Part shown: in pieces, positions 45,675 through 54,271 of the stretch
Layout of the letters: every line of letters begins with the position of its first letter
How positions within the stretch are numbered: the first letter of the stretch is position 1
Assembly: GCF_003752025.1 (NCBI RefSeq)
Contig: NZ_RJKR01000006.1
Coordinates: 754,019-818,018 of the forward strand
From: Curtobacterium sp. PhB115
GTDB taxonomy: Bacteria > Actinomycetota > Actinomycetes > Actinomycetales > Microbacteriaceae
Length of the DNA: 64,000 nucleotides
Direction of reading: 5' to 3'
Notes under the pieces: model-generated
What the model saw: the letters and a program-made list of their open reading frames with translations, nothing else
Database searches by the model: none
Told to the model about the DNA's origin: nothing
Program-made: the position numbers and the translations under genes

Positions 45675-46851
45675 GGACGCTCCTGTTCCTGGTGGTGGAC
45701 TGCGGGATGGGGGTGGAGAGTTCCTCGAGTGACGCCGCGAGTCCACGCTGCAGCGCGAACTGCCCCGCGCCGACGAGCCCGGCGTCCGCGCCGAGCGACA
45801 CCGGCTCGATGGCCAGGTGTTGCGTCATGAGCGGGTGGCAGCTCTCGTACAGCTGGCTGCGCACGGCGGCGATGAACGGGTCGAGTGTGGACAGGATGCC
45901 GCCGAGGTAGACGGCGTCCGGGTTGAAGAAGTTCACGTTGGCGGCGAGCACCTCGCCGAGGTACCGGCCGGCCAGGCGGACAGCGCGGGTGGCCTCCGGG
46001 TGGGCGTCCGACGCGAGCCGGACGACGTCCGCGGTGGAGGACACGTCGACCCCGGCGCCGGACAGGATCCGCACGAGAGCGGCGCCGGACGCGACGGTCT
46101 CGAGGCACCCGGTGTTCCCGCACGAGCACGGGGTGTCCCCGGCGGCGTCGATCCGCACGTGGGTGATGTCCCCGGCCGACCCCGTTGACCCGCGGTACAG
46201 CCGGCCGTCGATGACGATGCCGGCCCCGATCGCTGACCCGGCCTTGATCGTGATGGTCTGTCGCCGTCCGGCCGGCTGCACGCTCTGCTCGCCGGCGGCC
46301 ATGCAGTTCGCGTCGTTGTCGACGATCGCCGGCAGGCCGAACCGCTCGCTCAACCAGCGTGCGACGGGGAAGCCGTTCCACCCGGGCATCCGGCTCGGCA
46401 GGTCCACGACGCCGGCCTCGACGTCGACGGGACCCGGCAGGCTCAGCCCGACGCCGCGCAGTCCGGCACGTCCGCGTTCGTCGGCGAGGCGCTCGAGCAT
46501 CGTCGCCAGCCGTTGGAGCCCGGCCGTCGGGCCGTCCGAGAGCGCGAACGGGACGTTCGCGACCGACTCGAGCGCGCCTCCGGGCAGCACGATCCCGACC
46601 CGTGCGTGCCCACCGCCGACGTCCGCGGCGACCGCGTACTCGTCGACGCCGCCGATGCGGAGCACCTTGCGGGGGCGGCCGCCGGTCGAGACGTCGGTGC
46701 CCTCTTCGGCGAGGAGCCCGTGCGACAGCAGCTGGGCGACCACGTGCGACACGGTCGAGGGAGCGGCGCCGAGCAGCGTGGCGATCTCGGTCCGGCTCGC
46801 GGCCTGACCGGACGCGACGAGTTCGAGGACGCGAGCAGAGAGGTCCGTCAC
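45667..46851 (-). CDS. ROK-family transcriptional repressor
   Basis: A 394-residue regulator. The winged helix-turn-helix ASRTEIATLLGAAPSTVSHVVAQLLSHGLL (residues 18-47) precedes a ROK domain: YAVAADVGGGHARVGIVL, VDNDANCMAAGEQ, TIKAGSAIGAGIVIDGRLY and the zinc motif CSCGNTGCLE with intact cysteines. The phosphate-site glycine pattern is altered (DVGGGHARVG), in keeping with a sensor rather than a kinase. GTG 46851 follows GGAGAAA. It probably represses both its own operon and the divergent transporter operon until a sugar-containing ligand binds (inference). Confidence 0.88.
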   Translation of the reverse strand: MTDLSARVLELVASGQAASRTEIATLLGAAPSTVSHVVAQLLSHGLLAEEGTDVSTGGRPRKVLRIGGVDEYAVAADVGGGHARVGIVLPGGALESVANVPFALSDGPTAGLQRLATMLERLADERGRAGLRGVGLSLPGPVDVEAGVVDLPSRMPGWNGFPVARWLSERFGLPAIVDNDANCMAAGEQSVQPAGRRQTITIKAGSAIGAGIVIDGRLYRGSTGSAGDITHVRIDAAGDTPCSCGNTGCLETVASGAALVRILSGAGVDVSSTADVVRLASDAHPEATRAVRLAGRYLGEVLAANVNFFNPDAVYLGGILSTLDPFIAAVRSQLYESCHPLMTQHLAIEPVSLGADAGLVGAGQFALQRGLAASLEELSTPIPQSTTRNRSVRV

Positions 46852-46956
46852 GACTTTCTCCAATCCGGGGGAAACGACGGCCGAACCGACCGAACACCCG
46901 GAGCCTAACCGGCGGAATGGCCCGTTCACCCTTTCGCCCAATCGGCAGAAACGCAG

Positions 46957-46983
46957 TTTTTACACGAAGATGTTTGTTTTTTC
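46957..46983. promoter_or_regulatory. AT-rich control region between the ROK/M81/CutC unit and the peptide ABC operon
   Basis: This is the most AT-rich patch nearby, with runs of five and six T (46957-46961, 46976-46982) spaced one to two helical turns apart. ROK repressors such as NagC/XylR favour T/A-tract sites. A TTGACT at 46998-47003 and a small hairpin CGTGCCG/CGGCACG (47009-47024) lie between it and the transporter start. No gene fits in 46852-47089. Confidence 0.4.
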
Positions 46984-47089
46984 GACGGCTTTGGCCATTG
47001 ACTGTGTCCGTGCCGCTCGGCACGTCTCGTGCTCCACCTCCCCGAACCCCCGACGCCGAACCGACGTCCCCCGCACTAGGAGACACCGC

Positions 47090-48886
47090 ATGACCAAGCC
47101 CCGTCGCTGGGCGCTCCTCACCGGAGCCGCGATCGCCGTGAGCGCCCTGCTCGCCGGATGTTCCGGGGGCGGTTCCGCCACCTCGAACGCGAACCCGGAC
47201 GAGATCGACTACGCCCTCCCCGCGAACTTCACGCCGAACTGGATCCTGCCGATCGGCACGGCCGCGCACCTCAACACGAACAACGGCTCCATCGCCCAGT
47301 CGCTGTACGAGCCGCTCATCGCCTACGACGGTTCCACCGGCAAGATCGCCTGGAACAAGGACGGCTCGGTCGCCACGGACGCGGACTTCGCGGACGACGG
47401 CAAGAGCGTCACGGTGACCCTCGGTGACCGGCACTGGTCCGACGGTGAGGCCATCACGAGCCGTGACGTCGAGTTCTGGTTCAACCTCATCAAGGCGAAC
47501 AAGGACCAGTGGGGCTCGTACTCCGAGGGCAAGGCGCCGGACAACTGGACCTCGTTCAAGGCCGTCGACGACACGCACTTCACGATCACGTTCGACAAGG
47601 CGTACAACTCGGACTGGATGCTCGCCAACCAGCTGAGCCACATCATCCCGCTGCCGCAGCACGCCTGGGACAAGACCAGCGCGAGCGCGAAGGTCACCGA
47701 CGCTGACGAGACCACCGCCGGCGCGAAGCAGGTCTGGAAGTACCTCAACACCGCCGCGGGCAAGATCTCCGACTACGCCAGTGACGACCTGTGGAAGACC
47801 ATCTCCGGTCCGTACGGCGTCAAGGCGTTCACGACCGCCGGCAAGGTCACGCTGACCGAGAACAAGAAGTACGACGGCGGCGAGAAGCCCTCGATCGCGA
47901 CGGTCAACCTGCTGCCCTTCACGACGGCCGACGCCGAGGTGAACGCGGTCCGTTCCGGCGAGGTCGACTACGGCTACATCAACGCCACGGACATGGACCA
48001 GGAGTCCTCGTTCACGGCGAAGGGCTACGAGGTCGAGCCGTGGACCGGCTGGGCCATCACGTACATGCCGTACAACTTCAACAACCCGGACATGGGTGCG
48101 GTCTTCAAGCAGCTGTACGCACGCCAGGCCGTGCAGATGTCGATCGACCAGAAGTCCCTGTCGAAGGTCGTCTTCAACGGCACCGCCACCTCGACCTACG
48201 GTCCGATCCCGCAGGCGCAGGAGTCCGACTACGTCTCCGACGTGCAGAAGGACAACCCGTACCCGTTCAGCACGAAGAAGGCCAAGGCGCTGCTGACGAG
48301 CCACGGCTGGGAGGAGCAGGGCGGCACCATGGTCTGCACCGACCCCGGCACGTCGGCGGATCAGTGTGGCGAGGGCGTCGAGGACGGCACGAAGTTCACG
48401 ATGGGCGTGCTGTCGCAGTCCGGCTCGACCGTGACCGACAACATGATGAGCGCGATCCAGTCCTCGCTCGCGAAGACCGGCATCGGCTTCACGATCAAGA
48501 CCGCGCCGGTGTCGAGCGTCCTGTCGCAGACCCCGACGTGCACGTCCGACGAGGCCAGCTGCGACTGGGACCTGTCCTTCTTCGGCACCGCGGGCAGCTG
48601 GTACTTCCCGGCCTACCCGACCGGTGAGTCGCTCTTCTCGACCGGTGGTTCGGCGAACTTCGGCTCGTACTCGAACAAGGAGGTCGACTCCCTGATCGAC
48701 GCGACGACCACCTCGACCGACGCCACCGCCGTGCAGGACTACAGCGCCGCGGTCGCGAAGGACCTGCCGGTGATCTGGCTGCCGAGCCCCGACTACCAGA
48801 TCTCGGTCGTCAAGAAGGGCCTGTCCGGGTTCGACCAGGACTCGCTCGCCAACTTCCACCCGGCCCAGTGGAAGTGGAACAACTAA
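47090..48886 (+). CDS. Peptide ABC transporter substrate-binding lipoprotein (family 5)
   Basis: A 598-residue SBP_bac_5 lipoprotein. The signal sequence ends SALLAGC near residue 24, followed by a Gly/Ser/Asn linker. NNGSIAQSLYEPLIAYD, HWSDGEAITSRDVEFWFNLIK, SGPYGVKAFTTAGKVTLTENKKYDGG, RQAVQMSIDQKSLSKVVFNGTA and WDLSFFGTAG are characteristic of DppA/OppA-type proteins that bind peptides, sugars or glycopeptides. ATG 47090 follows TAGGAGA. First gene of the transport operon; a strong 23-bp hairpin separates it from the permeases and may raise its expression relative to them. Confidence 0.92.
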   Translation: MTKPRRWALLTGAAIAVSALLAGCSGGGSATSNANPDEIDYALPANFTPNWILPIGTAAHLNTNNGSIAQSLYEPLIAYDGSTGKIAWNKDGSVATDADFADDGKSVTVTLGDRHWSDGEAITSRDVEFWFNLIKANKDQWGSYSEGKAPDNWTSFKAVDDTHFTITFDKAYNSDWMLANQLSHIIPLPQHAWDKTSASAKVTDADETTAGAKQVWKYLNTAAGKISDYASDDLWKTISGPYGVKAFTTAGKVTLTENKKYDGGEKPSIATVNLLPFTTADAEVNAVRSGEVDYGYINATDMDQESSFTAKGYEVEPWTGWAITYMPYNFNNPDMGAVFKQLYARQAVQMSIDQKSLSKVVFNGTATSTYGPIPQAQESDYVSDVQKDNPYPFSTKKAKALLTSHGWEEQGGTMVCTDPGTSADQCGEGVEDGTKFTMGVLSQSGSTVTDNMMSAIQSSLAKTGIGFTIKTAPVSSVLSQTPTCTSDEASCDWDLSFFGTAGSWYFPAYPTGESLFSTGGSANFGSYSNKEVDSLIDATTTSTDATAVQDYSAAVAKDLPVIWLPSPDYQISVVKKGLSGFDQDSLANFHPAQWKWNN

Positions 48887-48897
48887 GACCGTGACCA

Positions 48898-48946
48898 CGG
48901 ACGGGAGGCGCGGTGCGGGTCCGACCCGCACCGCGCCTCCCGTCCG
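48898..48946 (+). terminator. Intra-operon hairpin, member e of the GGAGGC palindrome family
   Basis: Perfect 23-bp arms CGGACGGGAGGCGCGG(TGCGGGT) and its complement enclose CCG. It starts 12 bases after the binding-protein stop and ends 34 before the permease start. Unlike other family members it is inside an operon, so it may cause partial termination or protect upstream mRNA. Confidence 0.8.
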
Positions 48947-48979
48947 CTCCGACGCAACAACCCAGACGACGGAAGCCGC

Positions 48980-49939
48980 ATGACCACAGCTCTCTACCTC
49001 ACCAGGCGCGTCCTGCAGGCGCTCGCGGTGATCCTCATCGTCACGATCGTGGTGTTCTGCCTGCTGCACGCGCTGCCCGGAGGACCCGCTCGCGGGGTCC
49101 TCGGTGTCTCCGCGACCCCCGCGCAGATCGCCCTCTTCAACCAGGCGCAGGGGCTCGACCAGCCGCTGCCCGTGCAGTACCTCCGGTTCCTCGGTCGCCT
49201 GGTGACCGGTGACCTCGGCACCTCGTACACGCTCAACGAACCGGTGTCGCAGCTCATCGCGGAACGCCTGCCGAAGACCCTCGTCCTGACCGGCATGTCC
49301 GCGGTGCTCGGCATCGTGCTCGCCATCCCGATCGGCATGTGGCAGGCGATCCGTCGCAACGGCGCGGTCGACTACGCCGCCACCGCCCTGGCCTTCGTCT
49401 TCTACTCGACGCCGGCGTTCTTCCTCGGCCTCGTCCTGATCATCGTCTTCAGCCAGCAGCTGCCGTGGCTGCCGTCGCAGGCGCCGAGCGGGAACACCCT
49501 TGCCGAGGTGTTCCAGGACCCGGCCGGACTCGTGCTGCCCGTGGTGACCGGAGCGCTCGCGATGATCGCGGTGTTCAGCCGGTACATGCGGGCGTCGACG
49601 CTCGAGAACCTGCAGGAGGACTACGTCCGCACCGCCCGCGCCGGTGGGGCGTCGACGGCCGCGATCCTCCGCCGCCACGTGTTCCGGAACTCGCTGACGC
49701 CCGTCGTCGCGATGCTCGGCTACTACCTGCCGGTGCTGTTCGGCGGCGCGCTCGTCACCGAGCAGCTGTTCAACTACCCCGGCATGGGCCTGTTGTTCTG
49801 GAACGCGGCGCAGTCGTCGGACTACCCGACGCTGCTCGGCTGCGTCCTCGTCATCTCGATCGCCACCGTCATCGGCACCCTGCTCGCCGACGTCGCGCAG
49901 TCGCTCATCGACCCCCGTGTGAAGGCAGGCCGCGCATGA
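48980..49939 (+). CDS. Peptide ABC transporter permease (DppB-like)
   Basis: A 319-residue permease with six membrane segments. LTRRVLQALAVILIVTIVVF is the N-terminal helix, HALPGGPARGVLG and DLGTSYTLNEPVSQLIAERLPKT are the DppB-type periplasmic region, and the coupling motif EDYVRTARAGGASTAAILRRHVFRNSLTPVV matches the EAA loop. ATG 48980 is preceded by GGAAG. Its stop overlaps the second permease by ATGA. It pairs with DppC in the membrane. Confidence 0.92.
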   Translation: MTTALYLTRRVLQALAVILIVTIVVFCLLHALPGGPARGVLGVSATPAQIALFNQAQGLDQPLPVQYLRFLGRLVTGDLGTSYTLNEPVSQLIAERLPKTLVLTGMSAVLGIVLAIPIGMWQAIRRNGAVDYAATALAFVFYSTPAFFLGLVLIIVFSQQLPWLPSQAPSGNTLAEVFQDPAGLVLPVVTGALAMIAVFSRYMRASTLENLQEDYVRTARAGGASTAAILRRHVFRNSLTPVVAMLGYYLPVLFGGALVTEQLFNYPGMGLLFWNAAQSSDYPTLLGCVLVISIATVIGTLLADVAQSLIDPRVKAGRA

Positions 49940-50832
49940 CCGCCCAGCTCGCTCCGTCAGCGCCTGGCGCACCGCTCATCGACCCCGTCGCGGCGACCGG
50001 CTGGAAGCTCGCCGCCCGCCGGTTCCGCCGGAACACCCTCGCCGTGATCGGCCTCGCCGTGGTCGTCGTGATCGTGCTGTTCTGCTTCGTCGGACCGTTC
50101 CTCTACCCGACCGACCAGACCCACACCCTGCTCGAACAGGCCAACCAGGGCCCGAGCGGCGCGCACTGGCTCGGCACCGATGCCGTCGGCCACGACGTCC
50201 TCGGCCGCCTGATGTACGGCGGCAAGGTCTCGCTCATGGTCGGCATCGCCGCCGGGGTCCTGGCCACGGTCGTCGGCACGCTCTGGGGATCGGTCGCCGG
50301 CTACGTCGGCGGCTGGGTCGACGCCCTGATGATGCGCGTCGTCGACGCGGGCATCGCGATACCGGCGCTGTTCATCCTGCTCGTCATCTCGGCGATCACG
50401 ACGCCGGGGGTCGCCGGGCTCATCGTGATCCTCGGCCTGGTGTCGTGGCTCGTGCCCTCTCGCCTGATCCGCGCCGAGACCCTGACGCTGAAGAACCGGG
50501 ACTACGTGCTCACCCTCCGCGCGATCGGGGGCTCCCACGCCCGCGCGATCGGCAAGCACCTGCTGCCGAACTCGGTGTCCACCATCGTCGTCGCGGCCAC
50601 GTTCCAGGTCGCCGACGCGATCCTCCTCGTCGCCTACGTCTCGTACCTCGGGCTCGGCGTGCAGCCGCCCGCGACGGACTGGGGCGGCATGCTCTCGGCG
50701 GGACTCACCGCCGCCTACTCCGGACACTGGTGGCTCATCGTGCCGCCGGGTCTGGCCGTGATCCTGGTCGTCTGCGCGTTCAACGCGGTGGGCGACGGGC
50801 TCCGTGACGCCTTCGACGTGAGGGGCCGCTGA
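49936..50832 (+). CDS. Peptide ABC transporter permease (DppC-like)
   Basis: A 298-residue permease. An N-terminal cytoplasmic stretch leads to NTLAVIGLAVVVVIVLFCFVGPFLY. HWLGTDAVGHDVLGRLMYGGKVSL and GWVDALMMRVVDAGIAIPALFILLV are DppC signatures, and the EAA loop is RDYVLTLRAIGGSHARAIGKHLLPN. It overlaps the upstream permease (ATGA) and the ATPase gene (TGATG), so the transporter is translated as a unit. Confidence 0.92.
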   Translation: MTAQLAPSAPGAPLIDPVAATGWKLAARRFRRNTLAVIGLAVVVVIVLFCFVGPFLYPTDQTHTLLEQANQGPSGAHWLGTDAVGHDVLGRLMYGGKVSLMVGIAAGVLATVVGTLWGSVAGYVGGWVDALMMRVVDAGIAIPALFILLVISAITTPGVAGLIVILGLVSWLVPSRLIRAETLTLKNRDYVLTLRAIGGSHARAIGKHLLPNSVSTIVVAATFQVADAILLVAYVSYLGLGVQPPATDWGGMLSAGLTAAYSGHWWLIVPPGLAVILVVCAFNAVGDGLRDAFDVRGR

Positions 50833-52511
50833 TGACCGACATCCTGCGCACGAACGACCTCGGGGTCGCGTTCAGCACCGAGTCCGGCACGGTCTCCGCC
50901 GTCCGCGGAGTCTCCCTGTCGGTCGCCGCCGGCGAGACCCTCGCGCTCGTCGGTGAGTCCGGGTCGGGCAAGTCCACCGTCGCCCTGGCCGCGATGGGAC
51001 TGCTCTCCGGCAACGCGACCGCCACCGGCAGCGCGGTCGTCGCCGGGCACGAGGTCGTCGGTTCCGCCGAACCCGCCCTCCGTGCCCTCCGGGGCTCGAC
51101 CGTCTCGATGGTGTTCCAGGAACCCGCGACCGCCCTCGACCCGCTCACCCGCGTCGGTGCGCAGATCGCCGAGGTCATCCGGAACCACCGCGACGTCTCC
51201 GCGGCGGCCGCCAACGCCGAGGCCGTCGACCTGCTGGACCGGGTCGGCATCCCCGACCCGGCGCAGCGCGCCCGGGCGTTCCCGTTCCAGCTCTCCGGCG
51301 GACAGCGGCAGCGCGTCGTCATCGCGATGGCGATCGCGAACGCGCCGAAGCTGCTCATCGCCGACGAACCGACGACCGCACTGGACGTCACCGTGCAGGC
51401 CGAGATCCTCGAACTCCTGCGCAAGCTCGCGGTCGAGTCGGGCACCGGCGTGCTGCTCGTCACCCACAACATGGGTGTCGTCGCGGACTTCGCGGACCGG
51501 GTCGCGGTGATGCTCCAGGGCGAGATCGTCGAGACCGGCAGCGTCGAAGACGTCCTGCTCCGTCCGGAGCACGAGTACACGAAGCGGCTGCTCGCGGCGG
51601 TGCCGCGGCTCGACGTGGCGGGGGACCGTCCGCCGGCTCCCGTCGTCGACACGGGTGCCGAGGAAGCCGGGAGGCCCGGTGCGGCCCCGGTGGTCGACCT
51701 GCGGGACGTCACGGTGACGTTCGGGCGCGGGGCGCGAGCCGTCCACGCCCTCAAGGGCATCGACATCGCCGTGCACGCCGGTGAGACCGTCGGCCTGGTC
51801 GGCGAGTCCGGCTCCGGCAAGTCCACCGCCGCACGGGTCGCGCTCGGACTGATCAAGCCCACCTCCGGTACGGTCGCGCTGTTCGGGCAGGACCTCCGGA
51901 CGGCCCGTGGCCGGGACCGGCGGGCACTGCGCTCCGGCATCGGCGTCGTGCTGCAGGACCCGGTGGCCTCGCTCGATGCTCGGATGTCGGTGGCCGAGTG
52001 CATCGCCGAGCCGCTCGCCGTGCACCGCCGTGGCATGTCCTCGGCCGACCGTCGTCGTCGGATCGACGAGGTCCTCGACGCCGTCCGGTTGCCCCGCGCC
52101 CTCGCGACCCGAGCGCCGCGGGAGCTCTCCGGCGGGCAGCGCCAGCGCGTCTCGCTCGCCCGTGCCCTCGTGCTCGAGCCGCGGTTGCTCGTCGCCGACG
52201 AACCCACCTCGGCGCTCGACGTCAGCGTGCAGGAGACCGTCCTCGAGGTCCTCGGCGAACTGCAGGACGACCTCGGGTTCGCGTGCCTGTTCGTCTCGCA
52301 CGACCTCGCCGTCGTGCAGCACTTCGCCGAGCGCGTCGTCGTGATGCGCCAGGGCGTCGTCGAGGAGCAGGGCACCACCGGCACGACGCTGCTGCACCCG
52401 ACGACCGACTACACCCGACGTCTGCTCGCCGCCGTCCCGGTGCCGGACCCGGTCCTGCAACGGCAACGCCGGGCCGAGCGCCTCGCATCGCTCGCGGCGG
52501 TGACCGCGTGA
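50832..52511 (+). CDS. Peptide ABC transporter ATP-binding protein, DppD-DppF fusion (two ATPase domains)
   Basis: A 559-residue fused ATPase. Domain 1 (residues 1-270): GESGSGKSTVALAAM, FQLSGGQRQRVVIAMA, LLIADEPTTALDV and THNMGVVADF. Domain 2 (280-559): GESGSGKSTAARVAL, ELSGGQRQRVSLARAL, LLVADEPTSALDV and SHDLAVVQHF. Both sites look catalytically complete. Each domain ends in an oligopeptide-type C-terminal segment (EHEYTKRLLAAVP, TTDYTRRLLAAVP). The fused form, common in actinobacteria, powers the DppBC-like permeases. The stop overlaps the ROK kinase start as GTGA. Confidence 0.95.
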   Translation: MTDILRTNDLGVAFSTESGTVSAVRGVSLSVAAGETLALVGESGSGKSTVALAAMGLLSGNATATGSAVVAGHEVVGSAEPALRALRGSTVSMVFQEPATALDPLTRVGAQIAEVIRNHRDVSAAAANAEAVDLLDRVGIPDPAQRARAFPFQLSGGQRQRVVIAMAIANAPKLLIADEPTTALDVTVQAEILELLRKLAVESGTGVLLVTHNMGVVADFADRVAVMLQGEIVETGSVEDVLLRPEHEYTKRLLAAVPRLDVAGDRPPAPVVDTGAEEAGRPGAAPVVDLRDVTVTFGRGARAVHALKGIDIAVHAGETVGLVGESGSGKSTAARVALGLIKPTSGTVALFGQDLRTARGRDRRALRSGIGVVLQDPVASLDARMSVAECIAEPLAVHRRGMSSADRRRRIDEVLDAVRLPRALATRAPRELSGGQRQRVSLARALVLEPRLLVADEPTSALDVSVQETVLEVLGELQDDLGFACLFVSHDLAVVQHFAERVVVMRQGVVEEQGTTGTTLLHPTTDYTRRLLAAVPVPDPVLQRQRRAERLASLAAVTA

Positions 52512-53431
52512 CCCGGGTCCTCGCCGGCGTCGACGTCGGCGGCACGAACACGAAGGTCGTCCTGACGACCCTCGGTCTCGACGTGATCGACCGTGTCGAC
52601 CTGCCGACGCCCGCCCACGCGGGTGGCGCGGCGATCGTGACGGCCGCGGTCGGGGCGGTGACGGGTCTGCTCGAGACGCACCGGGCCTCCTTGGCGGGTG
52701 TCGGGGTGGGCGCGGCCGGCGTGGTCGACGCGACCACGGGGACCGTCCTGGTCACCGGCAACTCGTTCACCGGCTGGGCCGGTTACGGCGTGACCCGCGC
52801 GGTCACCGACGCGCTCGGCGTGCCTGCGACCCTGGACAACGACGTGAACGCGTTCCTGCTCGGCGAGATCGCCACCGGAGCCGTCGTGGGGGAGTCCGAC
52901 GTGCTCGGCATGACCCTCGGCACCGGGGTCGGTGGTGCGTTCGTGCTGGGCGGCGAGCTGTTCGCGGGGCCGCGCGGCGCCGCCGGTGAGATCGGCCACG
53001 TGCCGGGCTTCGGCGACGCGGTGTGCACCTGCGGACAGGTCGGACACCTGGAGACCCTCGCCGGTGCGCGGGGGATCGCCGACCGCTACGCCGAACGGTC
53101 CGGGCGGCGGGTGTCGGCGCGCGACGTCGCCGTCGCCGCACGAGCGGGCGATGCCGACGCCGCCGCCGTCTTCGCGACCGCCGGGTGGGGGCTGGCCCGT
53201 GCGGCGCTCCTCACCGCGGGGATCCTCGACGTCACGACGGTCGTCATCGGCGGTGGCATCGCGCGGTCCTGGGACCTGCTCGAGCCGGCCATCACCGAGG
53301 CGATCGCCGCGGAGCCGCCGGTGAGCGGTGCGACGATCCGGCTCGCGCAGTCGACCCTCGGGTCGGACGCCGTGGCGCTCGGGGCGGCCGCGCAGGTGCG
53401 GGCACTGGTGCCGGAGACCGAGCCGGCGTAG
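52508..53431 (+). CDS. ROK-family sugar kinase
   Basis: A 307-residue ROK kinase without a DNA-binding domain. VLAGVDVGGTNTKVVLT binds phosphate, LDNDVNAFLLGEIATG holds the catalytic aspartate, GMTLGTGVGGAFVLGGELFAG is the glucokinase-like motif and TTVVIGGGIARSWDLL the adenosine site. The zinc motif reads CTCGQVGHLE: the usual final cysteine (GCLE) is histidine. It likely phosphorylates a sugar imported by the transporter it is coupled to by GTGA, such as an amino sugar (inference). Ends only 12 bases before the convergent BMP-like gene. Confidence 0.9.
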   Translation: MTRVLAGVDVGGTNTKVVLTTLGLDVIDRVDLPTPAHAGGAAIVTAAVGAVTGLLETHRASLAGVGVGAAGVVDATTGTVLVTGNSFTGWAGYGVTRAVTDALGVPATLDNDVNAFLLGEIATGAVVGESDVLGMTLGTGVGGAFVLGGELFAGPRGAAGEIGHVPGFGDAVCTCGQVGHLETLAGARGIADRYAERSGRRVSARDVAVAARAGDADAAAVFATAGWGLARAALLTAGILDVTTVVIGGGIARSWDLLEPAITEAIAAEPPVSGATIRLAQSTLGSDAVALGAAAQVRALVPETEPA

Positions 53432-53443
53432 GGCCGACCGTCC

Positions 53444-54148
53444 TCAGCGCACCCAGACGACGATGCCGCGCAGGTCGTGCAGGACCGCGGCGAGGCCGGC
53501 CCGCAGTGCGCGGTCGGCGCGCTCGTCGGTGAAGGTGTCCGGGTCGTAGTGGCTCGACGGGCCGAGGCCCTCGCCCCGGAAGCCTCCGCCGGTCCAGTCC
53601 ACGGCCGTGACGTTCGACGTCGGTTCGGCGATCTCGGCACCGACGACCAGGAACTGCTGGTGGAGCGCCGTCGGTGACACGGCGGCGAGCGGGTCCACCA
53701 TGTGGTTGCCGACGCTGATGACCAGGTCGGCCTGGTCGTCGATCGCACGGGTCACTGCGGCGATCCGGTCGTCGACGTCCTCCGCCGTCACCCGGGTGAC
53801 GTGGACGTCCTCGGCAGCGGCCCACGACTCGACGGCGTCGACGAGGGTGCGGGTCGGTGCGTCGTCGGCGGTGTCGCCGGCGTCCGACAGGAGCACGACG
53901 TCGTAGTCGTCGGGCGCGTGCACCCCGGACCACGAGCCCGGCTCCGGGTGGATGGTCGCCTCGGGCGCCGGCGGCTGGTCCGGGTCGGAGAAGCCGGCAC
54001 CGAGGACTCCCGCTGACGCGTGCGCGGAGGCCGTCGCGGACGGTCCGGTCCCCGCCGCGGTGGAGCAGCCGGCCAGCAGCGCGGTGCCGGCGCCGACGAG
54101 TGCGACGGCGGTCAACAGGGCGGTGGTCCGGGTGGCAGAGCGGTTCAC
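53444..54148 (-). CDS. BMP-like periplasmic lipoprotein, short
   Basis: A 234-residue lipoprotein; the signal sequence ends ALLAGC near residue 27 and a Ser/Thr/Ala linker follows. The mature part has VVLLSDAGDTADDAPTRTLVDAVESWA, DQADLVISVGNHMVDPLAAV, HQQFLVVGAEIAEPTSNVTAVDW and GFRGEGLGPSSHYDP. These resemble one lobe and the ligand region of BMP (PnrA-like) nucleoside-binding proteins, but it is much shorter than the 330-residue family and no transporter adjoins. Function unknown; possibly an orphan binding protein. GTG 54148 is chosen as the start directly before the signal peptide. Confidence 0.65.
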   Translation of the reverse strand: MNRSATRTTALLTAVALVGAGTALLAGCSTAAGTGPSATASAHASAGVLGAGFSDPDQPPAPEATIHPEPGSWSGVHAPDDYDVVLLSDAGDTADDAPTRTLVDAVESWAAAEDVHVTRVTAEDVDDRIAAVTRAIDDQADLVISVGNHMVDPLAAVSPTALHQQFLVVGAEIAEPTSNVTAVDWTGGGFRGEGLGPSSHYDPDTFTDERADRALRAGLAAVLHDLRGIVVWVR

Positions 54149-54271
54149 CGGATCATCGAAACACGTCGGCGGGGTGCGCCGGGCCGGTGCCCGTGGCTGT
54201 CCGGGACCTGTCCCACTGCTGGTCACCGGCTGTTCACCTGCCGGTCGTCCGCACGCCGCATCGTCTGCTCG

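Noticed and set aside
45377..49972. A very long open frame of about 1,500 codons on the minus strand
   Set aside because: It is antisense to the ABC transporter genes and in a different frame from the ROK and M81 genes. High G+C removes stop codons; the composition (Arg, Gly, Val, Asp rich, no domain) is that of a shadow.
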